A stretch of 64,000 bases of DNA. Source: Coriaria nepalensis. Its lineage: Eukaryota; Streptophyta; Magnoliopsida; Cucurbitales; Coriariaceae. Position 1 is the first letter of the stretch. The number at the start of each line of letters is the position of its first letter. Shown in pieces: positions 47,802-60,700 of the stretch. Location of the stretch: positions 8,114,501-8,178,500 of the forward strand of contig CP114495.1 in NCBI GenBank assembly GCA_027186245.1, given 5' to 3'. The notes beneath the pieces are model-generated. The model made no database searches. It had not been told where the DNA came from and saw only the letters and a program-made list of their open reading frames with translations. Both the position numbers and the translations under genes were made by a program.

Positions 47802-48932
47802 GGAGCATTTACAAGAAACTTAATTAGCTCCTGCCGCTCACAACATTCAATCTCAAGGTGAAGGCGAATCAAGTTAACAAAAATAGGATGATGAAAATCA
47901 TTAGCTTTATAGAGAATCGAATCAAAAAGTAGCACAAAAAGTAGCAACAGTCAATCACAACTATTTGGAGCAATGTATACTGACTATTAAGAAGAGTTAT
48001 GGGAACGACATACCTTGCAAGTTTCTCTTTTTATCTGAAGAACTTTGCATTATAGAGCCTACAGAAAACGTCACAGACATAATAACCATCGCATCTTGAT
48101 ATCGCTCATATATATCAAGATTAACAGATGCTCCAACTAACTTTGACATATTCAAGATAGAAAAGCTTTTGCTCCAGTGATCCTTGATATGAAGATACTC
48201 AAGAGCCAGAGCATTAATCTCAAGGTTGCAGGGTTCATGTCCGATAACAGCACTAGCATAAAAATAATAACTCAATTTGTTCAGAGTTTGGCACATCAAT
48301 GCTATAATTCTCAATTCATCCTTTCCAATCTAGATAGACATGTTTAAAACTAGTAAAACAGGGCTGCCAGAAAAGAACAAGTGTAGTGCATCTTCACTCA
48401 CAAAAAAAGACTTCTGTAAGCTCCATAAATTTGAGGTTAGGAAGATGAGCTGACATGGGTACCTATAGATGAACTTGAAGGATTAATGACACCAACAATC
48501 TGCGGGTATAAACACTGAAGGGCAAAATCATAGATTTTCCGATAGAAGAATAGGCCAAATGGCCCACTCTCTATTTGAATCTGAAATTTTAGACATTACG
48601 AGCTACTGCCACCAAAACCCAGCCATCAAAGTTATTTGAATCCTTAATCCTAACACGATGGAAACGGAATTCTCTCAAGTGAGGTGTTGTGTATACGGCC
48701 ATAAGTTCACAATATGACCAAACCTCATGTGAAGAGGAAATTAGTGTTCATCTTCACTATCTCCATTCTCACTATCATAAGTCAAGCACAGGACCATTAG
48801 CCAGATCTTTCTCCGAGTTCTCGACAAAATGCTGGTGGCAACAGTGTCTTTAGTTGGAAGGAATGAGAGTATGTGGCAGAGGATCGGTCGGGGAAGACAG
48901 CTGATTCTATCCACCCTATCTTCTTCTTCTTC
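47802..48932 (-). pseudogene. Decayed second F-box/FBD copy
   Basis: Exon 2-like sequence lies at about 47802-47917 and exon 1-like sequence at about 48010-48932, in the same order and strand as the intact gene. Open pieces show NLEINALALEYLHIKDHWSKSFSI (48314-47997) and the F-box-region coding near 48797-48985. Frameshifts, small deletions and stops break it throughout, the FBD exon is missing, and the 5' end is cut where gypsy sequence begins (about 48933). Confidence 0.85.
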
Positions 48933-49990
48933 GTGGTTGGCAGAGGAGTACTAGAGTTGGTAGAAGGAGCGAAACCACCAGCCATGGCACCTTATCGCAT
49001 GGCACCACCCGAGTTAGAAGAGTTGAAGAACCAACTCAAAGAGATGCTCGAAGCGGGTTCATTCGACCATCTAAAGTCCCGTATGGTGCACTCGTACTTT
49101 TTCAAAAGAAGGTAGATGGGTTGTTAAAGTTCTGCATCGATTATTAAGCACTCAACAAGCTCATGGTGAAGAACAAGTATATGATTCCTTTATAGTGGAT
49201 TTGTTCGATCAACTTGGGAGTGTTAGATACTTCTTCAAGCTAGACTTGCGATCGAGGTATTGGTAAGTCCGAATAGTAAAAGGGGGTGAAGAGAAGAGCA
49301 TTTATGTGACGCAGTATGGCTCATACGAGTTCCTAGTGATGTCTTTCAGCCTCACTAATGCACCGGCCACGTTTTACACACTTATAAGCAAGGTACTTGG
49401 TCTGTTCCTTGACAAGTTCGTAATTGTTTATTTTGACGATATTATTGTGTATAGCCACACCTTAGAGGACTATGTTGAGCATTTGTGGAAGGTCTATCAA
49501 GCCTTGAAAGAGAACGAGCTCTATATCAAGAGGGAGAAATGCTCATTTTCACAAAACGAGGTGCATTTCCTAGGCCATAAGATTCGAGAAGGGCGGATCA
49601 TGATTGACATGGCCAATATCCGAGCCGTACAAGAGTGGGAGCCTCTGACAAAGGTGACTGAGTTGCGATCTTTCCTATGCCTCACTAACTACTATAGGAG
49701 GTTTATCACGGGATATTCCAACATCACTACTCTTTTGACGAACATGCTCAAGAAGACGAGGACATGGGAGTGGGGGCCCAAGTGCTAGAAGCCGTTCGAT
49801 CGGTTTAAGGTGCACACTGATGCCTCCGACTTTGCCATTAGGGTAGTCTTAATGCAGGAAGGTCATCCAATTGCATACGAAAATCGGAAGCTTAATGATA
49901 CCGAAAGACGGTACACAATACAAGAGAAGGAGATGATAGTGATCTTTAATTGCCTTCGGACATAGTGACATTACTTATTGGGGTCAAAGT
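48933..49990 (+). mobile_element. Ty3/gypsy pol fragment
   Basis: Begins with the reverse transcriptase entry GAKPPAMAPYRMAPPELEEL (48970-49030), continues with damaged palm sequence (FDQLGSVRYFFKLDLRS near 49210-49260), then a clean 160-codon stretch 49306-49788 with LVMSFSLTNAPATF, the catalytic box YFDDIIVYS and LGHKIREGRIM. After a stop, RNase H motifs follow (VHTDASDFAI, RRYTIQEKEM, 49805-49950). No LTRs, integrase or gag were seen. It is a fragment lodged beside the F-box pseudogene, probably a truncated insertion. Confidence 0.88.
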
Positions 49991-50049
49991 TTGTAGTGAA
50001 GACAGATAACATAAATAAATTTAAGTTCAACAGCAATAACTGAACAATC

Positions 50050-50640
50050 TTTCGAAATAAAAGATACCGATATTACACCAATGTCATAGCTTCAACTTCT
50101 CAATATCCAATGGAGGAAATTCAGTCGCTATTCCAAATAGAGCATTATGAGACTACCATGAATCCTCAAGCATCAGTATATTGCACCAACATTATCAATA
50201 AATATACAGATTCTATTAATCCCAATAATGATTTTGACTAACATTATTACGAAACAATAAATTATAATAATCTATCATAAGGGCTTTTAGGGGGAATACC
50301 TGAGTAGCTTTAATCATATTCCACATATTAGAAATTATGGACAAAAAATGACATAGATCAATCATTGTTTACTTTTGCCACTCACAACACTGAATCTCTA
50401 AGTGAAGGCGAATCAAGTTGACGAATATAGGAGGATGAAAATCATTAGCTTTATAGAGAATCTACGAGAGAAAAAAAAAAAAAAACAGTAGCAACAATCA
50501 ATCACAATCATTTGGAACATAATTAAAAAGAAAATAGGAACAACATACCTTACATGTTTCGTGGCTTAACTTAAGAACTTTGGCATTATAGAGCTCACTA
50601 ACAAGCTTGCATATATAATAATCATAACCTCGTGGTGATT
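50050..50640 (-). pseudogene. Third F-box/FBD copy, fragment
   Basis: 50370-50465 resembles exon 2 of the intact F-box gene (same GCGAATCAAGTTGACGAATA and AAATCATTAGCTTTATAGAG words), and 50548-50632 resembles the end of exon 1 (tail of the gene's TTGCATTATAGAGC region). 50140-50340 matches the 3' flank of the intact gene. The rest of exon 1 is missing, cut off near the hAT relic that follows. Confidence 0.75.
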
Positions 50641-50689
50641 GTAAAAAATGTCATTGTCGATCTTGTGGTCATGATTTAAAAAAAAAATA

Positions 50690-52252
50690 TTTTAGAAAAA
50701 TAATGTCGTCGATTTCAATCCTCATAGTTCGATATATATGACAGTTTGGTTAGAGTATAATATGCATAAAGATGTTAGTTTTTGCATGTATTGTTATCTT
50801 ATGATTAGTAGTGGGTTTAATGCTATACATCAAGAATTTTTTACCAATGGTAGATTTTCCAATTGGAAAAAGAAAGATAGACTTGAAATTCATGTTGGGG
50901 GTCATATAAGTTTCATAAGCAATCTTTGAGGAAATGTCAAGACTTGATAGATCAATGAAAACACATTGAAACAGTTATATCCAAGCAATCAGATATTTCT
51001 CAAAAGGCTTATAGGACTCACCTACATCATTTAATTGTGTTCATTTTCTTTTGCAACAAAAATTAGCATTTTGTGGTCATGATGAAATAATGACTCGAGT
51101 AGTCCTAAAAACTTTATTGAGCTTTTACAGTTTCTTGCTGAGCATAATGACACTATCAAAGAGATTATATTGGACAATGCTCCTAGAAATTTGAAAATAA
51201 CACTATCAAAGGCAACTTGTACATGCAGCTGCCCTTGAAATTAGAAGTGTTATTCTCAATGATCTTAGCGATTCATTATTTTCTATCTTGATTGATGAGG
51301 CTCACGGTATTTCAACTAAAGAACAAATTACAGTTACAATTCGCTATGTGGATGCTAAAGAGTGTATTATTGAGTGATTCCTTAACATTGTACATGTTAA
51401 GGATACTAACAACTTTATCACTCAAAGTAGCTCTTGATTCCTTATTTTCTACATATAGATTAAGTATCTCAAGATTATATGGACAAGGTTATGATGGAGC
51501 TAGCAACATGCAAGGAGAAAATCAAAGTGTCTTCTATATACATTGTTTTGCTCATCAACTCTAATTGGTTCTCATTGGTGTTGCAAAGAATCATAATGTT
51601 ACGAGATTTTTTTATTTGAGTGGCAAGATTGTTGAACATTATTGGTGCTTCATGTAAACGAACAAACATTCTTCAAGAGAGACAAATTATTACAGTAAAA
51701 GAATAAATAGATTGCTTGTGAGATTTTAAGTGGTCAAGAATTGAATCAAGAAACTACTCTAAAAAGAGCTATTGATACACATTGGGCTCACATTATGGAA
51801 CTTTAGTAAGTATAATGGTTATACTTTATTTTGTGGTTGATATACTTATGATTCTCTTAAATGATGCATTGAGTATACTCAATATATACTAAAAAGGTGA
51901 AATATCATTAGTATTCAATATCATTCAATCGTTTTACTTTATGTTTAATCTGTTTTTGATAAAGAATAATTTGGGGATCAAAAACGAACTATTAAAAGCA
52001 TTGCAAATAAAAGATCAAGATATTTTGAATGTTATGCATTTGGTTAAATTATCCAAATAATGCTTCCAAATAATGAGAGATGATTGATGAGGAATCCTTG
52101 CTTATGAGGTTTTTATATTTTGTAATAAACATAGCATTATCATTTGTAATATGGATAATGTGTTAATGGTTTTAGGAAGACTAAAACGTAGAGTTTAACT
52201 ACCAACAAATCTAAATCATTATCACACTTATTTATTTTATTCTGTGATTGAT
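50690..52252 (+). mobile_element. Dead hAT transposase (zinc finger MYM-type 1/TTF-like)
   Basis: Pieces in order: a TTF-type zinc-finger region with FCMYCYLMISSG and GRFSNWKKKDRLEIHVG (50738-50929), NDTIKEIILDNAPRNLKI near 51145-51200, AAALEIRSVILNDLSDSLFSILIDEA near 51225-51300, QGYDGASNMQGE and FYIHCFAHQL (51483-51564), IIGASCKRTNILQERQ near 51635-51690, and ELLKALQIKDQDILNVMHLV near 51990-52045. The last recognisable block, PTNLNHYHTYLFYSVID, ends near 52252. Multiple stops; the dimerisation domain is missing. Different hAT lineage from the one at 11.7-13.1 kb. Confidence 0.85.
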
Positions 52253-52418
52253 AAACCCAGAGACCCGCCCGACCCAACTGGGTCAGTTCGTGTACAACAA
52301 TCCTAAGCCAAAGTCACCAACTCCACCTCAAATTTTAATATATTCTGTTGTCTATCCTTTTGAAATCCAAACATAGCATCGACTAAATCCTTATTCTAAA
52401 AAAAACATCCTTAAAAAA

Positions 52419-53799
52419 ATGTTTAGAGCTCCTGCAAATTCAACAACACCAGTTTGTCTCTCATCTCCACCTCCCCACAGCCTCTGCAGCGACATTCCCA
52501 CTGTTTGTTTCCCAAGAAAATGTTTACAATCTGATGGGTCAGTGTACTACAGACAATCATTCTCTCTCTTATCCACATTGCCCACTAGTTTCTCTCTCTA
52601 CAATGCCAATAGAGCTCAGTCTCATTCCCCTTTAAGAGCTTCTTCCTCATCTGCTTCAGGTAATTAAATTCCAGCAAATCCTCCAATTCTGTTCACTATC
52701 TTTTCATTTTCATTTTTGTTTTCTTGTATGCAATTTTCTTGCTGTATCACCTGAACAAAACCTCTTAGTTTCGGGCACAGTACAAATGAGTGGATTCATA
52801 TTCTCAATTTTTGAATTCTGGGTTCTTTCTATATATATATATATATATATATCTTCCAGCTATAATCATGGGAAAAATTTGTGTTATAAATTCTTTGATG
52901 TAATCCATGGATGCAGTTGGTAGTGCAGAATATATAGAGGAACCCACAACCAATGTGAAATTTCAGACATTTATTAGCCTACAAGGCCGCCCGAGCTCAT
53001 TGTCTTTGCTCGGAACCGGTAAGTACCTACTGTTTTTCATTGCCTCCATTTTCTTGTTAATATCAGGATGTTGTTTTGGTTAAATTTTGACATGGGCTTT
53101 GATTTGCACATTCATTTCAGGATACAGAGAGAAGGTTTTTGCAATAATTGGCGTCAAAGTCTATGCTGCAGGATTATATGTGAATCCATCCGTTTTAGAC
53201 AAACTAAACACATCCGAGAAGGGACAAGGCGATTCTTCCTTGTTCAGCTCGATCTTCAAATGTAATAAGTACATCAATATCAATCTTCTTACCTTGGCTG
53301 ATAGTATATAACAACTTTTTTTTTTTCTCTCAATTGCAGCTCCTCAAGAGAAATCATTACAGATTGTTCTTGTTAGAGACATTGACGGGAAAACTTTCTG
53401 GGATGCCTTGAACGATGCCATTTCCCCCAGAATCAAAGCTTTGAATCCAATCGATGAATCTGCCTTATCCACTTTCCGTAACATTTTCCAAGGGAGACCT
53501 CTTAAGAAAGGAACTCTCATATTCTTGACTTGGTTGGATGTATCAAAGATGCTCGTAAGTCTTTCTTTACTGTAATCAGAAAAAAATCTTCTTTTTCTCT
53601 AGAAAGAGATATTGATCTGTTTCTATTTCTTTTTCAGGTTAGTGTGTCAGATGATGGGCTTCCGTCTAGAGAGGATGCGACAATCAAATCGGAGAATGTA
53701 ACTTTTTCTCTTTTCGATGTGTTTTTTGGGGACACCCCGGTTTCTCCTTCCTTGAAAAGCTCGGTTTCTATTGGCTTGGCAAAAATCCTCAACAGATGA
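52419..53799 (+). CDS. FAP1: CHI-fold fatty-acid-binding protein, plastid (FAP1-like)
   Basis: Exons 52419-52659, 52917-53018, 53121-53261, 53340-53554, 53638-53799; all GT-AG; 286 residues, about the length of Arabidopsis FAP1. The first 80 residues are Ser/Pro-rich and fit a plastid transit peptide ([11 protein letters not shown] before the mature part). The mature part has the chalcone-isomerase fold: [60 protein letters not shown] and the C-terminal [15 protein letters not shown]. It is a non-catalytic CHI relative (FAP type) that binds fatty acids in the plastid stroma, by family knowledge. Start is the first ATG of the frame. Intact. Confidence 0.92.
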
Positions 53800-54029
53800 G
53801 ACCTTCTTATGGTATTTTTTTTGGATTTTATTTGTCCTTGTTTATGTTATTGATTTATTTAGAGCTTATGTGAATCTTCCTTATTCCCAGAAAATGTTCG
53901 AGATATTTATGGAAATAGAATGTGTTTTTTCTTCTACTAAAATTGATAAGGTTTAAGAGGTTTTCTAAGAGATTCGTAAGAAAAAGGATTCTAAAATTTT
54001 AAGGCGAAAAGAAAAAAAGAAAAAAATAT

Positions 54030-56091
54030 TTATACAATTCTGTCTGATTCAATATGCTCAAGCATCTTGACAACCTCAACCATAGTTGGCCTCTTCGAGG
54101 GTTCAGGTTCTAGGCACATTAAGGCAATACTGAACACGCTGTTGATCTCATCAACTGGACAGCATCCTAAGCTGCTGTCTACTTCATACTCTTCCCTCTT
54201 CTCCCTCACAACTGTCTTCACCTGTCTCAAAAAATTAAGGGGGAAAAAGAAGACATTTTAATCAGGAACAAAAACCAGAAAATGAAACAAGACGTTAACT
54301 GTCATAACCTACCCAAGTCACTAGCTTGGTCCCCTCTTCGATGAAAGCCTCGTCGCTTGGTTTTTTGCCGGTAAGAAGCTCTAGTAAAACGACTCCAAAG
54401 CTGTAAACATCCCCTTTTGCCGTTGCTCTTCCCGTGTCAAAGTATTCTACAAAACTCAAAATAAATATATATAATTCTTTTATACCCAATTAGCAAAAAG
54501 GATAAAGAAACAAAATGTGTTTAAAATGATTAAGTGGGTCATACCAGGAGCCAAGTATCCAAAGGTTCCGGCCACATATGTCGAGACATGGGTCTTATCA
54601 GGTTCCATCAAGGTGGCTAACCCGAAATCCGAAACTCGAGCCTCCATGTTTTGGTCCAAGAGTATGTTGCTTGACTTGATATCTCTATGTATGATATGAG
54701 GGATGCAATCATGGTGAAGGTATGCTATCCCTCTTGCAGCACCTACTGCTATTTTGTATCTAGTTGGCCAGTCCAAAAGTTTCTCCTCCTTGAATCTTCC
54801 TGCACATTAATCATCAACTTAGGATCAAATCAAAACGTGGCAGTTTGTTTTGAAGGTTCTCTTTGACCAACAAGAGAATGCCACCTCAGATAGTGGTAGC
54901 TCTCATGGAAGTTGCGTATCCTTTCGCAATTCTTAATTGCATTGGATCTTGTTAACATTCCGAGCTGATCTTGTTAAGAAAAAGAAAGAAAAGAGCCACT
55001 GCAAGAACACCGGATCTCACAACTGTAACCTTGAGAAAAATTTCAACAAATGCCTTCTAGAAGGACCAGAAAAAAATCTCACAAGAAAGGAGAGACAGTG
55101 AAAAATCTAGAGAGGTCAGAGACTCTCTCTAGTACTCGAGTCAGCTCAAGAAAATCCTTTCTTGGTTAGGCGAATGCCAGTATGATTGTTTGGAACCGAG
55201 AATTTCATGCTCTTTCAACACATTCTTAAGTTCTATTAGAGAAACTAATCTAGAGCCCGATCATCGATTACGAGATCATCTTATCATGGACCAGTTTTCT
55301 TTGCTAATTGTTCATTGGTTAGACTCATTGGTTAGAGTACCTAAGAATTTCTTCTTTACTAGAAACACTTAAGCTTATGAAATGAAGCTAACAATGTATT
55401 TTAAGTAGACAGATGAACACCAAATATTCGTCTTGTATGATTTAAAGCAAAATTATAGCAAAACACTGAACATTGACTTGAAGATTAAAAAGAAAAATCA
55501 ATGCATACCATGGAGAAACTTATCCAAACTTCCATTAGGCATAAGCTCATAAATAAGCAAGTTATAGTGAGGTGTTGTGTAGTATCCATGAAGCGTAACG
55601 ATATTCCGGTGCTTTATATCGCCCATCGCTTCAAGCTCCCTCTCGAAACCTCGATCCCGATCAGCACTTCCTCGGTTCAATCTCTTCACAGCAAAAGCTA
55701 TTGAGTCATTCACTGTCAGTTTATAAACCGTTCCATAACCTCCAGATCCAATAACATCATTGCTGTTTAACTTTGAAGTTTTCTTCAAGAACATGTCCGG
55801 TTTGAGAGATTGCATTGTTGATGTCCTAAACATCACCATCTTCCCACCTGTAATATGCATAGGTAATCAATCTCAACGTAATTACATTTCAATTTATTTC
55901 CCTTTCAGAAGAAAAAAAAAAGCCATGAACTATAAAACTAAATATCTATATATACCTGAAATGCCATCTGCATAGATGAGATGCTTTTGTTTCCAGCGTC
56001 TGTAGAGGAGAACGGCGATGATTATCTTCGAGATTACAAATGAGACTATGGATATTGTGATGTAGAATGCTATATGTTGGCCTCTGTCCAT
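54030..56091 (-). CDS. Receptor-like serine/threonine kinase, At1g78530 type
   Basis: Exons 56091-55956, 55847-55509, 54799-54545, 54446-54313, 54221-54030; GT-AG; 351 residues. Very short outside segment, one transmembrane helix at about 8-33, then a complete kinase domain: [12 protein letters not shown] glycine loop, FAVKRL lysine, [12 protein letters not shown] catalytic loop, [11 protein letters not shown] split across an exon junction, and [19 protein letters not shown]. It lacks leucine-rich repeats, so it may act as a co-receptor or membrane-anchored kinase; ligand unknown. Length and layout match the small At1g78530 kinase (about 355 residues). An in-frame ATG further upstream exists (56193) but the shorter start puts the transmembrane helix at the N-terminus, as in the relative. 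Confidence 0.9.
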
Positions 56092-57471
56092 TATTAGATT
56101 ATATAAACTTGAGGAAATATGAGTATTGAGTGCAATACTGAAAGGTTTTGAAAAAGGAGAGAATGTTGAAGAAGAGGTGAAAGAAAAACGCAAGACAGCA
56201 AAGAGAAGAGTTAGGTGGGGGAAAGAAAAAAGGGGGGGGCAAGTCCTCAGTTAAATGCTGTATGTCGATACCTTTTCACATTGGGATGTCGAGAAATGTG
56301 AAAGGACAGTGCTTAATTGTAGCCATTAGAACTTGTTCTTGACAGGTATAATGGGTTTGGATTTCAATCCCGACTGTACGGGTCAGGATTAATTCAAAAT
56401 ACTATGCAAATTGAATAAAAATTAATATGTATTATTATTCAAGTGACACATCTTTTGTTTAATTAGTTAAATAAGTTATTTATATTGTAATTTTATTTCG
56501 GTCCCGATTATACAAATCGATCGGTCCAAACTTATACAGTCGGACCGAATTCAAACCCAAATATAATCACTTTCACTTAGAGTAATTCTTAAAAACATAA
56601 TCTACAACTAAAATATTTCATAAAATAATATAAAATTGATAGTGTCGGTTGTGCATTAATTTTTCCTTTTTTTTTTTTTTTTTTTTTTATAGCCAAAACT
56701 TGTATATTAATTTAATAAACTACTTTATATATATATATATATATATGAATCATATAAATACAAATATATATCATCTCATCATTGCACTCTTATGAAAGTC
56801 AAAAAGAAAGAAAAAACAAATTGTAGACGGTGAAGAAAATGTGATTTGATCAGCATATTTGGTTGTTTGAAAAAAATTCAATTGCTTTTCATGTAATGTA
56901 AGGCAAACCTTTCTCTTTCTGCCTCCTTTTATTTATGTAAAAAAATGAGCATCAATATTTCTAAAACACCTTAATTTTAATAAGTTTTATTCTTATTTTA
57001 TTCGGTAATACTTTATTTATTCTAAATATCTCACCGACCATCCGGCTATCCTAATCGAATCTTACACCATAACCTCTGCCTCCGACCAACGCTGCCACTG
57101 GCCACCACCACGGCCAACCCTCTTTATTCTTCTTTCTCTATCTCTCCGATCAGGAGTTCTAAATTTAAATGATTCAACTCAAACAAATTAGCAAGAAGTA
57201 AAGAGTTTAAATTATCAATTGATTTTTCAAAGCAAACATTATGATATAATCACTCAACGATCAAGCTCTATATGATAATTGTTTTCAAGACAAGGTAGGA
57301 CATGATAGCTGGCATTTAGCAACCAACAGAAATCCAGAAGTAAAGCAAAACAATCAATGTCAATGTCAATGTCCATGTCAATGTTGTTTCCATAATACAT
57401 GTACCATCTGTCCTCTAACTCACCCATTTCAAGCTGCCACAATTCACGAGATTTTCCAATAATTGCAAAAA

Positions 57472-57502
<31 letters not shown>

Positions 57503-57773
57503 TAAATAAGTAATAAAAAGAATGTCAACTCACGAGACTGATGACTAATGTGAAACTTTTGGCTAAAGCGGGGATGATTGATCGGAGCAAGTCTATCTAA
57601 TAATTCATTTGAAATGGAATGAGTGGATTATAAGAGAGACGTATTATATCTTATTCCTCTTTTTGTTTCATTCAAAGTCATACAACTTTCTAACCATCCC
57701 CAACTCTTTCTTTGGCCGGTGCCATTTCATTTCGAGCGAAAGCAGGCTATCACTATGCATTTGCGAGCAACAA
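56092..57773. other. Spacer between the kinase promoter and the SH2 gene 3' end
   Basis: 56092-56300 is upstream of the kinase. It contains poly-T (about 56664-56688), an AT tract (about 56727-56746), a CAATGT/CCATGT repeat near 57357-57385 and AATA repeats near 57470-57505. No gene recognised. Confidence 0.5.
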
Positions 57774-60700
57774 TCAATGACTCCGTACTATCCTGCAAAA
57801 TGTTGAAAGAATGTATCATAAGAGAAGCCATTCAAAATTCAGTCGACATATGGAAATGAAAAAGGAGATATATATTAGATATCTTGCCTTCCCAATCGGG
57901 AGAGTTCTGGTTCGGCCAGAAGCATGTCCTTCAAAGGCGTTACTTTTTTTTCGGTTTGAGAACAACTGCAAGAACAGCAAAAAGAGCAACTTCCATTTGA
58001 GTACTGATCATGCAAATTCCTCTTGCCAAAACAAGAAGAATTTAACAAATAGCAAAAGGTTGACCCGATTTCATGAATGAAATTTCTAGCACTATATGAC
58101 AGTTGGGACTTCTCTTTCCTAGATAGATCCATAATGAAATGCTTTTGACGCATAGAACATCTCTCGAAATCTTTCTGAAGAATGGAAAATCATTTGTGCA
58201 TTTGGTCCTACATTTCAAACTCCAATTTGGATCTAAATTCTAGTTTCGACCCAAAAAACTCCTTTTTATCTCAAACATTGATCCAAATGCAGAATTAGTT
58301 GCCTGACCGTCTAACAATAGTACCATTTGTACAAACTCTAGTTTAAGACTCCAATCAAAAAGAAATCCATAGATATTTCCTGTGATATTAAAGACTTTCA
58401 ATGAAGTTCATAGGAGGGAGAGAGAGAGAGAGAGAGCCACACCTATACATGTGATCAAGGGAAAGTAGTCTATGGTGAAGAGAGTAGTCACTGCCAACAT
58501 AAGTCACAACCAAGTTTCCAGCATCTGGGTGGGGCCAACTCCTTGAAGTAGGAAAGCGAAGAATAAAAGTCCCGGGATCTTGAAGGCCTCTTGGACCTTG
58601 AAGTGAAGATTCCGCTTCTTCCTTTGTAATAAATCCTTCGATCCACTTAGGCGACATAGAACTCCAAATCGCATTGATCCATTCTCGTGATACTGTGAAA
58701 GCTATAGGGTATAACCAACACCACATCCTCTCAAAGTTTTCTCGGCCTAAATACTCTTGGCAACCGGCAATTCTCCTTAGAAGCTCAAAGTCCTAAAATC
58801 ATAGATTTATAGGAGGGGAAATTAAAGAGAAAAGAAAATCTTCATTTTATATTTCGGTTTCATTACTTTAGTCTACTGTTTACTTTGAGAAATAGAGAGG
58901 ACAACTAACCTGCAGTTTGAGAGATCTAGACTTGCAACAAGAAATCCTCGTGAATATTTCTTCAATCTCAAAAACCGCACTCTCCCAAAGAACATGATGA
59001 TTGTTTTGTGAGATTGAATTCCAAGCTTGTGTCCCTTCCTCTATCAATCTCTTTGACATTAGAATTTGATTCCTGAGAGATGAAAAACATGGGAATCATT
59101 AGAAACTGTATATGGGTCCGACTCTAGAATAAGAACATTGCGAATGAATTATGAGGATTATCAAGATAGTATATTGATAATTCATAAGTAATAACATATA
59201 AGAGTATTTGGCCATGTGTGTATAAGATGATCCATGTGAGTAGTGTGTACAAGGTTAGTGGGACCCATATTATATGTTTATTTATAACGAAGTTGATCCA
59301 TGTGTGTATAAGAACCTTTTTTTCCCCTTGTTTGGGTGTGTATAAGAAGGTTATTGGGAGTGTTCTGGTGTTTATTATCTTATTGCTTGCATAGATTATG
59401 AATTATGGTGATGCAAGATGTTCTCTCCCAATCAAACACGAGGTATTTTGTTAAGATAAACTATGACCCAAGAAAAAACAATGAGTAAAATGGTAATTAA
59501 AAAAAAAAAGTAAAAATAAGCCCAATTACCTGTGGTGGTAACATCCTGAGTATAGGGAAATTTGACCGGCAAATTCCAAGACTTCTTCATTGGTAACAGA
59601 GGTTGCAATCTCCTTGAGCAGAAGTGACCTCTCAGTTAAGCCTGATAGACAGTATTTAAAAATATTCACATCTGAGACAGGATTTCTACTACTTGATGTT
59701 GTATTGAAAGCCGAATTTCTCTCCTCAGTACTCTCTGAGTCAGATGTGGATGCATCTACTGCTTCTCCATTGTTCTCATGCCTCCCCACCAAATTTGTTG
59801 CAAATGCATTTTCACCCTAGTTTATAAAATTTGTACAATGAGGCCCATTTATAAACGTGTACGGAAAAAAAGTGTACTCTCAACTGCCCCTATCCCTGCT
59901 CCAGATAAAAAACCAAAAAAGTACAAAAACTACAGAGTATCCATTTCATGTTATGTAATAACAAGCAATTACCTGATTAGTAGTACAGGCATGGGAGTTG
60001 CATTCTTCATCAGGTTGCTCAAAGGTGGAATGATTATGATTAAAGTTGGCAGAAGAACTATCTGGACCCAATCTAATCCGTTTAGATGGACTGGGAATTT
60101 CTTGATGTGTAGATTTGTGTTCAAGTTCTGAGGTTCCATTGTTTCGTCCCGATAATTGAGTTATATCAACTGATTTGATAGAAGTGACTGGTCTTTTCCA
60201 CAACAAAGATGATACCCGATTAACTTTGCTCCGAGAAATGCACCGAATTGGAGGAGAGTATGTCTCAAAGAAGGGATATTTTCCAATTCGAGGGATGTAA
60301 AATCTAATGCGGAATAGCCTATTATCACATTTTGATGAAAGCTGAAAGTAAATAAAAATAAATATAGTTAATGAACTGAACAAATTACAACAGACTCATA
60401 ATTTTGCACTCACTACCTCATTCCTTCTTTCAAGTCATCCTAAGAGCAATAACTTATCGGACTTACATTTCATCAAACACCTTTATGGCTTTATTTACAT
60501 TTTCAAGTTTCCACACTTCTTTCATGAAAAGTTATAGACACTAAGAAAAATAAGTAATAAGTACTTTCCAAACAAATATCTTAAAATTCAAGCATATGAG
60601 CTGGTGCAAAAGGGCTTCTAATTATATAATCACCTGAGATATCTTCAGCCTAAAAGATGCACGTCCATGCAACAAGTTAATCGGTTTCTCAGAAGATGGG

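Noticed and set aside
49306..49788. 160-codon clean frame as a host gene
   Set aside because: It is gypsy reverse transcriptase (YFDDIIVYS) with damaged sequence on both sides.
57254..57442. Minus-strand ORF with MDIDIDIDIDC
   Set aside because: Encoded by the CAATGT/CCATGT repeat; no conserved domain.
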